Source: JAVDCA01 sp036491235 (GTDB taxonomy: Bacteria > Pseudomonadota > Alphaproteobacteria > Rhizobiales > Xanthobacteraceae). From it: 5,541 nt of DNA. Location: assembly GCA_036491235.1 (NCBI GenBank), contig DASXCK010000270.1, forward strand, positions 1 to 5,541, written 5' to 3'. Shown piece after piece: positions 1-5,511 of this stretch; within the stretch, counting starts at the first letter, position 1; the number at the start of each line of letters is the position of its first letter. The notes under the pieces are model-generated. The model saw only the letters and a list, made by a program, of their open reading frames with translations. It ran no database searches and was not told where the DNA came from. A program made the position numbers and the translations under genes.

Positions 1-885
1 GATGCGCCACACGATACGGAACTCGGCCCGCATGCAGTCGTCGAACGACCAATGCGGCCCGCGCCGCACCTGCGCGAGCGCGATCTTGAGGCTCAGCGGC
101 GCCTTGCTGCGAATGGTCGCCGCCATCGCGCGGGCGCCCGCGTCGCCCGCCTCGAGTCGGGCGACAATATCCTCCACCATGTCGGCCGCGAAGTGGCGAT
201 CAATGGTGCCACGTATCCTGGTCACCCGCCCCTCCACGGCCGGTTCCGCGAAGGCTGCCAGTACCGCATCGACCGGAGCACTGCCGCTCAGTGCTTCGAG
301 CAAGCCGGCAAAGCGATCGGAGCGCACGCGATGGGTCGCGACCCCGGATGCGACCGCGTCGTCTGAACGCAGCCGCTCGGCGGTGAGCGCGCAGTAAGCA
401 CCGAGCTCGCCCGGCAGCCGCGGCAAGAACCAGGTCGCGCCGACATCGGGAAAGAAGCCGATGCCGACTTCCGGCATCGCGAACTGGAACCGGTCGCCCG
501 CGACCCGGTGCGAGCCGTGGATCGAGACGCCGACGCCCCCGCCCATCACAATGCCGTCGATCAACGCCACGTAGGGCTTGGGGTAGTGCTTGATCGCCGC
601 GTTGAGCGCGTATTCATCGCGCCAGAAATCGAGCGCCGCCTCGTAGTCGCCGGCGCGCCCGAGGTCGTAGAGGCGCCGCAGGTCGCCGCCGGCCGAGAAA
701 GCGCGCTCGCCCGCCGCCGTGACGACGACACGGGTCACCGCCGGATCGTCGCGCCATTGATCGAGCCGTGCGCGCAGCGCCCGCACCATGCCGTGCGTGA
801 CCGCGTTGAGCGCGGCGGGTCGGTTGAGCGTCACGATGCCGGCCTCGCCGCACCGCTCGAACAGGATTTCGTCGCTGCCCGTCAC
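1..885 (-). CDS. 3-hydroxyisobutyryl-CoA hydrolase (enoyl-CoA hydratase/isomerase superfamily), 3' end outside window
   Basis: Probably hydrolyses 3-hydroxyisobutyryl-CoA to 3-hydroxyisobutyrate and CoA, the thioesterase step of valine catabolism, in the cytoplasm. 295 residues are visible; the family is usually about 350, so roughly the last 50 are cut off by the window edge. Crotonase-fold oxyanion-hole segments are seen at AFSAGGDL (62-69) and MGGGVGVSIHG (114-124). The stretch MPEVGIGFFPDVGA (137-150) carries E139 and D147, the acidic pair characteristic of the hydrolase branch (PE..IG.FPDVG) rather than of plain hydratases. KAPLSLK near 265-271 is the conserved C-domain motif. The start is GTG at 885-883, overlapping the upstream gene's TGA by 4 nt (GTGA); no separate Shine-Dalgarno is seen, so translational coupling is likely. 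Pairing with an isobutyryl-CoA dehydrogenase gene supports the call. The less specific alternative is 'enoyl-CoA hydratase/isomerase family protein'. Confidence 0.88.
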   Translation of the reverse strand, partial: MTGSDEILFERCGEAGIVTLNRPAALNAVTHGMVRALRARLDQWRDDPAVTRVVVTAAGERAFSAGGDLRRLYDLGRAGDYEAALDFWRDEYALNAAIKHYPKPYVALIDGIVMGGGVGVSIHGSHRVAGDRFQFAMPEVGIGFFPDVGATWFLPRLPGELGAYCALTAERLRSDDAVASGVATHRVRSDRFAGLLEALSGSAPVDAVLAAFAEPAVEGRVTRIRGTIDRHFAADMVEDIVARLEAGDAGARAMAATIRSKAPLSLKIALAQVRRGPHWSFDDCMRAEFRIVWRI

Positions 886-1328
886 GTCGTCGACACCGCA
901 TAGGCGATCGTCGCGGCGATACCGAGCAGACTGCGGGCGGCATGCAGCGCGCCCCAGCTCACGATGAGGGCGCGCGTGTCCGCGTTCGCCTGATCCGGCG
1001 GGGTCGCCGCGATCCGCTTGTTCACCGGCAGGATGACGAGCAGCGTATAGGGCCAATTGGCGAACATCAGCAGCGCGCCGAGCATCCAATGCCAATCGCG
1101 CGTGATCCAGAAGGCGAGGAGCCCGGCAAGCGCCGAAGCAAGCGCAAGGCTCGCCTGCATGGCGAATCCGCGTGCGTAGCTCGGCTTCCACTGCGCAAGC
1201 AGCGCCCGGTCGTCGAGCGCAAGCCGCGCCGGCTGCTCGGCGACATTGATGTAGATCGCCGCACCCGCAAAGGCAGCCGCCGTCACCAGCGCGAATTGTT
1301 CGGCCACGATACCCAGCGCCACCGTCAC
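882..1328 (-). CDS. DUF1772-type small integral membrane protein
   Basis: A 148-residue hydrophobic protein with about four predicted membrane helices (roughly residues 5-28, 56-75, 80-100 and 122-145). Conserved-looking loop motifs are NVAEQPARL (28-36), WKPSYARGF (47-55) and NWPYTLLVILPVNKR (91-105). This layout matches the DUF1772 family, which is distantly related to fungal anthrone oxygenase-like proteins. That assignment is from memory of the family, and no function is established for bacterial members. The gene sits 6 nt after the acyl-CoA dehydrogenase stop and overlaps the hydrolase start by 4 nt, so it is embedded in the valine-catabolism operon. Its Shine-Dalgarno (GAAAGGGGG) overlaps the end of the preceding gene. 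The first candidate start, GTG at 1328-1326, is almost on top of the purine run. A second GTG two codons later (1322-1320) has better spacing and may be the true start. Confidence 0.8.
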   Translation of the reverse strand: MTVALGIVAEQFALVTAAAFAGAAIYINVAEQPARLALDDRALLAQWKPSYARGFAMQASLALASALAGLLAFWITRDWHWMLGALLMFANWPYTLLVILPVNKRIAATPPDQANADTRALIVSWGALHAARSLLGIAATIAYAVSTT

Positions 1329-1334
1329 CCCCTT

Positions 1335-2474
1335 TCAATTCCCGAGCAGGTCCCGGCTCACGATCAGCCGCATCACCTCGTTGGTGCCTTCGAGAATCTG
1401 GTGCACGCGCACGTCGCGCAGGACCCGCTCGATCGGGTGGTCGCGCAGATAGCCGTAGCCGCCGTGCAATTGCAGACAGCCGTTGACGACATCGAAGCCT
1501 GCGTCGGTCGCATGACGCTTCGCCATGGCGGCGAGGCGCGTCGCGGCAGGCTCGTCCTCGGTCACCGCCGTCGCGGCGCGGCGGACCATCAGGCGCGCCG
1601 CCTCGAGCTCGGTCGCATAATCGGCGACGCGGAACGCGAGCGCCTGGAAATCGGCAAGGCGGCTGCCGAACTGCTTGCGCTCACGCATGTAGGCGAGTGT
1701 CCGGTCGAGGCAGAACTGCGCGCCGCCGAGCGAGCAGGCCGCGATGTTGAGCCGCCCGCCGTCGAGGCCCGCCATCGCGATGCGGAACCCCTGCCCCTCT
1801 TCGCCGATCCGATTTGCGACCGGCACGCGGCAGTTTTCGAACATCACCATGGCGGTCGGCTGCGATTTCCAACCCAGCTTCTTTTCCTGGGCGCCGTAGG
1901 AAAGCCCAGGCGTTCCTTTTTCGACCACAAGGCACGAAATGCCTTTAGGCCCTCGCTCCCCTGTCCGCACCATCACGACATAGATGTCGGAGACGCCGCC
2001 GCCGGAGATGAAGGCTTTCGCGCCGTCGAGCACGTAATGGTCGCCGTCGCGCACCGCGCGCGTGGCGAGGCTCGCCGCGTCCGAGCCCGCGTCGGGCTCG
2101 GTCAGGCAATAGCTCGCGAAATGCTCCATGCTGCAGAGCTTCGGCAACAAGCGCTTGCGCTGCGCGTCGTTGCCGTAGCGGTCGATCATCCAAGCCGTCA
2201 TGTTGTGGATCGAGATGTAGGCCGCGGTCGACGTGCAGCCCTGCGCGAGCTCCTCGAAGATGATCGTCGCGTCGAGCCGCGTGAGCGCCGATCCGCCGAC
2301 GTCCTCGCGCACGTAGATGCCGCCGAAGCCGAGCGCCGCGGCCTTGCGCAGCGCCTCCACCGGGAACGTCTCGTGCTCGTCCCAGTCGCGCGCATGCGGC
2401 ATCATCTCGGCGGCCGCGAAGTCGCGCGCGGTGACCTGGAAGGCCTGCTGTTCCTCGGTGAGCGAGAAGTCCAT
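1335..2474 (-). CDS. Acyl-CoA dehydrogenase, probable isobutyryl-CoA dehydrogenase (valine catabolism)
   Basis: An FAD enzyme that oxidises isobutyryl-CoA to methacrylyl-CoA, passing electrons to electron-transfer flavoprotein; cytoplasmic. 379 residues, full length for the family. Order: N-terminal helical domain (about 1-118), middle beta domain with the flavin/substrate motif YCLTEPDAGSDA (122-133, PROSITE acyl-CoA dehydrogenase signature 1), then C-terminal helical domain with QLHGGYGYLRD (335-345, signature 2) and HQILEGTNEVMR (358-369). E362 in LEGT is the expected catalytic base. Segments such as SDIYVVMVRTG, GPKGISCLVVEKGTPGLS and PVANRIG.EGQGF closely resemble remembered human ACAD8 (isobutyryl-CoA dehydrogenase), so the substrate call is stronger than usual, but short branched-chain acyl-CoA cannot be excluded. 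ATG start at 2474-2472 gives the canonical MDFSLTEEQQ N-terminus; upstream GGGGC is a weak Shine-Dalgarno. First gene of a leftward operon with the DUF1772 and hydrolase genes. Confidence 0.93.
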   Translation of the reverse strand: MDFSLTEEQQAFQVTARDFAAAEMMPHARDWDEHETFPVEALRKAAALGFGGIYVREDVGGSALTRLDATIIFEELAQGCTSTAAYISIHNMTAWMIDRYGNDAQRKRLLPKLCSMEHFASYCLTEPDAGSDAASLATRAVRDGDHYVLDGAKAFISGGGVSDIYVVMVRTGERGPKGISCLVVEKGTPGLSYGAQEKKLGWKSQPTAMVMFENCRVPVANRIGEEGQGFRIAMAGLDGGRLNIAACSLGGAQFCLDRTLAYMRERKQFGSRLADFQALAFRVADYATELEAARLMVRRAATAVTEDEPAATRLAAMAKRHATDAGFDVVNGCLQLHGGYGYLRDHPIERVLRDVRVHQILEGTNEVMRLIVSRDLLGN

Positions 2475-2570
2475 GGGTTTGCCCCATATAGCACGGGCGA
2501 CGGCGCGTCCTGCCGTCGCCCGTCCAAATCATCGGTCAGTCCTGCGTGGGCGCGTATCTACGACGATTCG
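2475..2570. other. 96-bp intergenic gap upstream of the valine operon
   Basis: Apart from the inverted repeat at 2493-2523, no convincing sigma-70 promoter is seen for the leftward operon. A TATATG stretch (2490-2485 on the minus strand) lies too close to the start codon and lacks a -35 partner. TTGGAC (2527-2522, minus strand) has no matching -10 box. The operon may use a different sigma factor or be read through from the DUF4870 gene. Confidence 0.4.
2493..2523. repeat. Perfect 12-bp inverted repeat with 7-nt loop between the DUF4870 and acyl-CoA dehydrogenase genes
   Basis: ACGGGCGACGGC at 2493-2504 pairs perfectly with GCCGTCGCCCGT at 2512-2523 around a 7-nt loop (2505-2511). In the leftward RNA it lies downstream of the DUF4870 stop (2571-2573) and ends 18 nt before the dehydrogenase ATG. 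No run of T follows it on either strand, so it is not a canonical intrinsic terminator. It could be a U-less terminator or RNA-processing stem for the DUF4870 transcript, or a regulatory site for the valine operon. The inverted repeat is seen directly; the role is inferred. Confidence 0.65.
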
Positions 2571-2942
2571 TCACCCGAACAGCCACGACGTCGGATTGGC
2601 GATCGGCCGGTTCTCGTTGAGCGCCAAGATGCCCTTGATGTTGCGTATCAGCGACCAGATGAACGCCCACAACCAGACCAGGTAGCCGAGCCCGAAGAGG
2701 AAGAGGAGTACGAAGCCGACCACGCCATACAGAACGCCGACCCAGAAGGTCCTGATCTGGAACCGATAGTGCGACCGCAGCAGCGGATCGGCGGAGTCGG
2801 CCTGGACGTGAGCCATGATCACGCCGATCAGCGACGTCAAACCAGTGAGATAACCGACGAAGTAGAGCACGTACACGATCATCGCGATCGAGGTGTTCGA
2901 TACAGCCTGCGGCCGCGGCGCATTCGGATCGACGTATGACAT
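2571..2942 (-). CDS. DUF4870 (Tic20-like) membrane protein
   Basis: A 123-residue integral membrane protein of unknown function. It has a short hydrophilic N-terminus (1-17), a hydrophobic stretch of about 18-45, a loop with the family motif HYRFQIRTFW (58-67), then two hydrophobic segments (about 68-84 and 86-103), and ends NPTSWLFG. The HYRFQIRTFW plus NPTSWLF pair is the hallmark of the DUF4870 family common in proteobacteria. An in-frame ATG further upstream (3050) would add 36 charged, Arg-rich residues with no resemblance to the family and would run through the hemB promoter region, so ATG 2942-2940 (MSYVDPNAP) is preferred. No strong Shine-Dalgarno is visible. The gene is divergent from hemB across 176 bp, and such neighbours may share regulatory sites. 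It ends with TGA, 96 bp before the dehydrogenase gene. Confidence 0.85.
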   Translation of the reverse strand: MSYVDPNAPRPQAVSNTSIAMIVYVLYFVGYLTGLTSLIGVIMAHVQADSADPLLRSHYRFQIRTFWVGVLYGVVGFVLLFLFGLGYLVWLWAFIWSLIRNIKGILALNENRPIANPTSWLFG

Positions 2943-3060
2943 TCTGAAGGCCCCACGTGGTTGGCGACAGGGTCGATCGTTGCCGGTGATCCTTCCGCGA
3001 CGATCTCCCGCAGCACCGGCCACTCTATCGCGCCGGCATGTTCCGTCCAAGCGCGGCGCT

Positions 3061-3086
3061 TTCCCATTGGCAATTGCCCACTGGAA
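3061..3086. promoter_or_regulatory. 26-bp imperfect dyad, operator-like, over the putative hemB -35 region
   Basis: Centred between 3073 and 3074, the core GGCAATTGCC (3069-3078) is a perfect 10-bp palindrome. The outer arms TTCC (3061-3064) and GGAA (3083-3086) pair in register, giving 10 of 13 matched base pairs. A TTGGCA -35-like box (3067-3072) lies inside it. This geometry resembles a binding site for a dimeric regulator controlling hemB and possibly the divergent DUF4870 gene. The symmetry is seen directly; regulator binding is inference. Confidence 0.45.
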
Positions 3087-3096
3087 CGCCTAAAAA
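3067..3096 (+). promoter_or_regulatory. Putative sigma-70 type promoter of hemB
   Basis: TTGGCA (3067-3072, 5 of 6 to TTGACA) is followed by an 18-nt spacer and TAAAAA (3091-3096, 4 of 6 to TATAAT), the most A/T-rich spot in this GC-rich region. Transcription would begin near 3102-3104, giving a short leader that still includes the Shine-Dalgarno at 3108-3113. Inferred from sequence match only. Confidence 0.45.
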
Positions 3097-3107
3097 AGAA
3101 CCGTTCC

Positions 3108-3113
3108 GGAGAG
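3108..3113 (+). promoter_or_regulatory. hemB ribosome binding site (decides the start)
   Basis: GGAGAG lies 5 nt before the ATG at 3119-3121. The longer open frame beginning at 3038 has no such site and would cover the promoter region, so the start at 3119 is chosen. Confidence 0.75.
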
Positions 3114-3118
3114 ACGCC

Positions 3119-4216
3119 ATGGCCCTCAAATATGGCCGCCCGCACGGGCTCGTGCCGGTGGAAGCCGAGCCCGCCGCCAAGGTCGACACAAAGCTCGAGA
3201 CGAACGCCGGCCTGCGCGCCGCCCCGCTCGCTCTCACCGAGCGGCCACGCCGCAACCGGCGCGCCGACTGGACGCGCCGCATGGTCCGCGAGAACGTGCT
3301 CACGGCCGACGACCTGATCTGGCCGCTGTTCATCGTCGACGGCACGAAGGCGCGCATCGCGGTCGACTCGATGCCGGGTGTCGAGCGCCTCTCGGTCGAC
3401 GAGGCGGTGCGAGACGCCGTGCGCGCGCGCGAGCTCGCGATCCCGTGCCTCGCGCTCTTTCCCTACACGGATCCGACGCTGCGCGACGCCGACGGCCGCG
3501 AGGCGCTCAATCCAGACAATCTGGTGTGCCGCGCCATCCGCGCCATCAAGCGCGAGGTGCCCGAGATCGGCCTGCTGTGCGACGTCGCGCTCGACCCCTA
3601 TACGAGCCACGGCCATGATGGCCTCTTGCACGACGGCGAGATCGTCAACGACGCGACTGTCGAGGTTCTGGTCCGCCAGGCGCTGGTCCAGGCGGAGGCA
3701 GGCTGCGACATCATTGCGCCGTCCGATATGATGGACGGGCGCATTGGCGCGATCCGCAAGGCGCTCGACGCCGCCGGCCACACAGACGTGCAGATCATGG
3801 CTTATGCGGCAAAGTACGCCTCGGCCTTCTACGGGCCGTTCCGCGATGCGGTCGGCTCGGCCAAGACACTCACGGGTGACAAGCGCACCTACCAGATGGA
3901 TCCAGCGAACTCGGACGAGGCACTGCGCGAGGTTGCACTCGACCTCGCCGAGGGCGCCGACATGGTAATGGTGAAGCCCGGCATGCCCTATCTGGACATT
4001 GTGCAGCGCATCAAAGACACATTCAAAAGGCCGACTTTCGCCTACCAAGTATCTGGCGAATATGCGATGCTTATGGCTGCGGCGGGTCACGGCTGGCTCG
4101 AAGGCGACAAGGCGATGCTGGAGAGCCTTATTGCGTTCAAGCGCGCCGGAGCGGATGGGGTGCTGAGCTACTTTGCACCCCGGGTCGCCGAGAAGTTGCG
4201 GCGTGACGCCAGCTAG
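3119..4216 (+). CDS. hemB: Porphobilinogen synthase (delta-aminolevulinic acid dehydratase)
   Basis: Condenses two 5-aminolevulinate molecules to porphobilinogen, the second common step of heme, chlorophyll and cobalamin biosynthesis; cytoplasmic TIM-barrel homo-oligomer. 365 residues, longer than the usual 325-340 because about 40 residues precede the standard start of homology (RPRRNRR.DWTRRMVRE, from 42). The two active-site lysines are present: K232 in AYAAKYASAFYGPFRDA and Schiff-base K286 in MVMVKPGMPYLD. The metal-binding stretch reads CDVALDPYTSHGHDG (154-168), with D155, A157, D159 and D167; the Zn-binding cysteine triad (D.CLC.YTSHGHCG) is absent, so this is the Mg-type, cysteine-free class seen in pseudomonads and rhizobia. 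ATG 3119 is preferred because of its GGAGAG site. Divergent from the DUF4870 gene; no terminator is seen before the next gene 52 bp downstream. Confidence 0.97.
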   Translation: MALKYGRPHGLVPVEAEPAAKVDTKLETNAGLRAAPLALTERPRRNRRADWTRRMVRENVLTADDLIWPLFIVDGTKARIAVDSMPGVERLSVDEAVRDAVRARELAIPCLALFPYTDPTLRDADGREALNPDNLVCRAIRAIKREVPEIGLLCDVALDPYTSHGHDGLLHDGEIVNDATVEVLVRQALVQAEAGCDIIAPSDMMDGRIGAIRKALDAAGHTDVQIMAYAAKYASAFYGPFRDAVGSAKTLTGDKRTYQMDPANSDEALREVALDLAEGADMVMVKPGMPYLDIVQRIKDTFKRPTFAYQVSGEYAMLMAAAGHGWLEGDKAMLESLIAFKRAGADGVLSYFAPRVAEKLRRDAS

Positions 4217-4268
4217 GGTCCGCAAGCCTTTGTTGGAACAGGGTGATCGACCTTGTGGGGACGGGGCG

Positions 4269-5000
4269 ATGGAGCGTGACGAGCTAGATCTTTCCGACTA
4301 CCACCGGTCCTCGCGCATTCCGCGCGTGCTGGTGATCATGTCGGCACTGGCGGTGGCGCTGGTCGCGGCCTGGTTCTTCGCACCGCTTCTCCTCGGCGGT
4401 GACCTGAAGGCCACCGCGACTGCCGCGGTCGGCCCGGTCACCGCCCCGATGGAACAGCCGCAGGCACCGGCAATGGCGGCCGTTCCTGCACCAACGGCGC
4501 CAGCCACCCCGGCCGAGAACGGCGCCACGGCGCCCGCCCCGGTCACGACGGCGACCGCGAGCGGCAATGACGACAATGCCTCGCCGCCCGCGTCGCGCGG
4601 AATCGAGGGCAACGGGGCTGCGCCATGGCCGAGCGCACGCACATGGCCGCCGCAGCCACAGGATCAGACGGCTTCCGCCGCGCCTGCCGCCCCGCCACCG
4701 GCACAACCCGCGGCTCCGGCGGCGCCCGCGGTTGCAGCGCCGCCCGCACCGGCAGCGAACGCCGAGACGATGGTCGCCTCGGCCGCGCCGGCCGAAGCCA
4801 ATGCGGGTGCTCCGCCCAACGTCGATATTGCCGCCGGTGCCGATGTTCCCGTGAACGTGCCGCTTCCGCGCAGCCGGCCGACCCGCCAGATCGCGGCGCG
4901 CCTTGCAATCCCGTTGCCGCGCCCGCGGCCCGATATCGACAGCGACACCCCGACGCCGGAGATGCGGGCCTTCGAGTTGCAAGTCCAACGGATGCGCTGA
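4269..5000 (+). CDS. Single-pass membrane protein with Ala/Pro-rich tail and PLPRxRP repeats, function unknown
   Basis: 243 residues, not recognised as a characterised family. A short charged N-terminus (MERDELDLSDYHRSSRIPR) is followed by one membrane helix at about 19-42, then a long low-complexity Ala/Pro-rich region (about 48-190) that is probably disordered and periplasmic. Near the C-terminus are two copies of a PLPRxRP motif: VPLPRSRP (197-204) and IPLPRPRP (214-221), 17 residues apart, and then an acidic patch DIDSDTPTPE. I recall similar PLPR.RP motifs in Rhizobiales Ala/Pro-rich envelope proteins but cannot name a function. The start is ATG 4269 preceded by a G-rich purine stretch (GGGGACGGGG). 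An upstream in-frame ATG at 4173 would overlap hemB and add 32 residues unlike a membrane anchor. Probably co-transcribed with hemB. The reading frame is credible because of the helix and the strong contrast with its antisense frames. Confidence 0.75.
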   Translation: MERDELDLSDYHRSSRIPRVLVIMSALAVALVAAWFFAPLLLGGDLKATATAAVGPVTAPMEQPQAPAMAAVPAPTAPATPAENGATAPAPVTTATASGNDDNASPPASRGIEGNGAAPWPSARTWPPQPQDQTASAAPAAPPPAQPAAPAAPAVAAPPAPAANAETMVASAAPAEANAGAPPNVDIAAGADVPVNVPLPRSRPTRQIAARLAIPLPRPRPDIDSDTPTPEMRAFELQVQRMR

Positions 5001-5020
5001 GGGCGTATCCGCCCTGATTT
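5000..5020 (+). terminator. Possible weak terminator hairpin at the stop of the Ala/Pro-rich gene
   Basis: AGGGCG (5000-5005) and CGCCCT (5010-5015) form a 6-bp GC-rich stem with a TATC tetraloop, followed by GATTT. It begins at the last base of the TGA stop. The stem is short and the T run is only three bases, so termination is uncertain. Confidence 0.35.
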
Positions 5021-5120
5021 CCCCATCAATTGCGAGCAGTTAAAGGCGACGAGTCCGGGCGCTTCGCGGCGCGCGCGGATTTTCCCATCCTGATGGCGAG
5101 GCGGAGGGTTCCGAGGCGCC

Positions 5121-5503
5121 ATGGCCAAGGGCGAGCCGCAACACATCGGCGTCACGGTCGAGATCAAGGATCGGCTGATGGCTCTTCCGGCTCCTTCTAT
5201 CCGGGAAACCGTGGTGTGGGTGCTGGTCTACTACGGCGCGATGCTCGGTCATCCGCCGTCCGCCACGATCGGCATGCGTGCCATGCAGCTCGCGACGCGC
5301 ACTTGATACGGCGCGCCTGCTATTTCGTGCCGGGGGCTTTGCGCACGGTCGCTTTCTACGTGGTGATTTCGGCGCTCGCCCTGCTGGTGCCCGGGGTCGG
5401 CTTCTTCGACGCGCGCCGGCGCCTCCTGCACGACCTCGCGCTCGGCACCGTGGTGATCAACAGCGGGCGGGCCACGGCGCTGGGCGCCGCCAGGACCCGT
5501 TAA
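5121..5503 (+). pseudogene. RDD-family membrane protein remnant with in-frame stop and frame change
   Basis: RDD proteins are small membrane proteins of mostly unknown function, and one is often found near hemB in rhizobia (recalled). Here the similarity is split over two frames. The first part (ATG 5121, codons to 5303) contains WVLVYYGAML and the typical ATIGMRAMQL segment, then meets TGA at 5304-5306. The second part is one frame over, from TAT at 5321 to TAA at 5501-5503, and holds LRTVAFYVVIS, a hydrophobic segment, and the family C-terminal signature FFDARRRLLHDLALGTVVIN. Joining them requires a one-base correction between about 5300 and 5321. The frame that meets the TGA continues Y-G-A-P-A before the second frame resumes at Y-F-V, which suggests both a nonsense codon and a lost base. 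The N-terminal helix with the Arg/Asp signature is also not found in any frame. A Shine-Dalgarno (GAGG 5113-5116, GGAGGG 5103-5108) precedes the ATG. Sequencing error is the main alternative. Confidence 0.7.
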
Positions 5504-5511
5504 CGCAAACC

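Noticed and set aside
942..2939. 665-codon open frame on the plus strand
   Set aside because: It lies antisense to three well-supported genes (DUF1772, acyl-CoA dehydrogenase, DUF4870). Its translation is Arg/His/Ala-rich with no domain motifs, and it runs through an intergenic gap. It is a GC-rich antisense shadow.
2953..2960. CCACGTGG 8-bp palindrome just upstream of the DUF4870 start
   Set aside because: Too short to support as a regulatory site without conservation data.
2982..3020. GCCGGTG/CACCGGC inverted repeat with 25-nt spacer in the divergent intergenic region
   Set aside because: Seven GC-rich bases with a long spacer and no extension either way are expected by chance in this composition.
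2943..3050. 36-codon upstream extension of the DUF4870 protein
   Set aside because: Arg/Gly-rich and unlike the family. MSYVDPNAP at 2942 is the typical N-terminus.
3038..3118. 27-codon upstream extension of hemB
   Set aside because: There is no ribosome binding site at 3038, the residues do not resemble HemB, and it would cover the probable promoter. GGAGAG fits the ATG at 3119 instead.
2879..4225. 448-codon open frame on the minus strand across hemB
   Set aside because: It is antisense to hemB, whose family motifs are unambiguous. The composition is that of a codon-bias shadow and it also overlaps the DUF4870 start.
4173..4268. 32-codon upstream extension of the Ala/Pro-rich membrane protein
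   Set aside because: It overlaps the end of hemB, and the residues do not look like a membrane-protein N-terminus. The ATG at 4269 places a short charged segment just before the helix.
4284..4988. Long minus-strand and alternate-frame open frames over the Ala/Pro-rich gene
   Set aside because: Arg/Gly-rich reading of the complement of an Ala/Pro-rich coding sequence. No membrane helix or motif was seen in these frames, and no ribosome binding site was identified for them.
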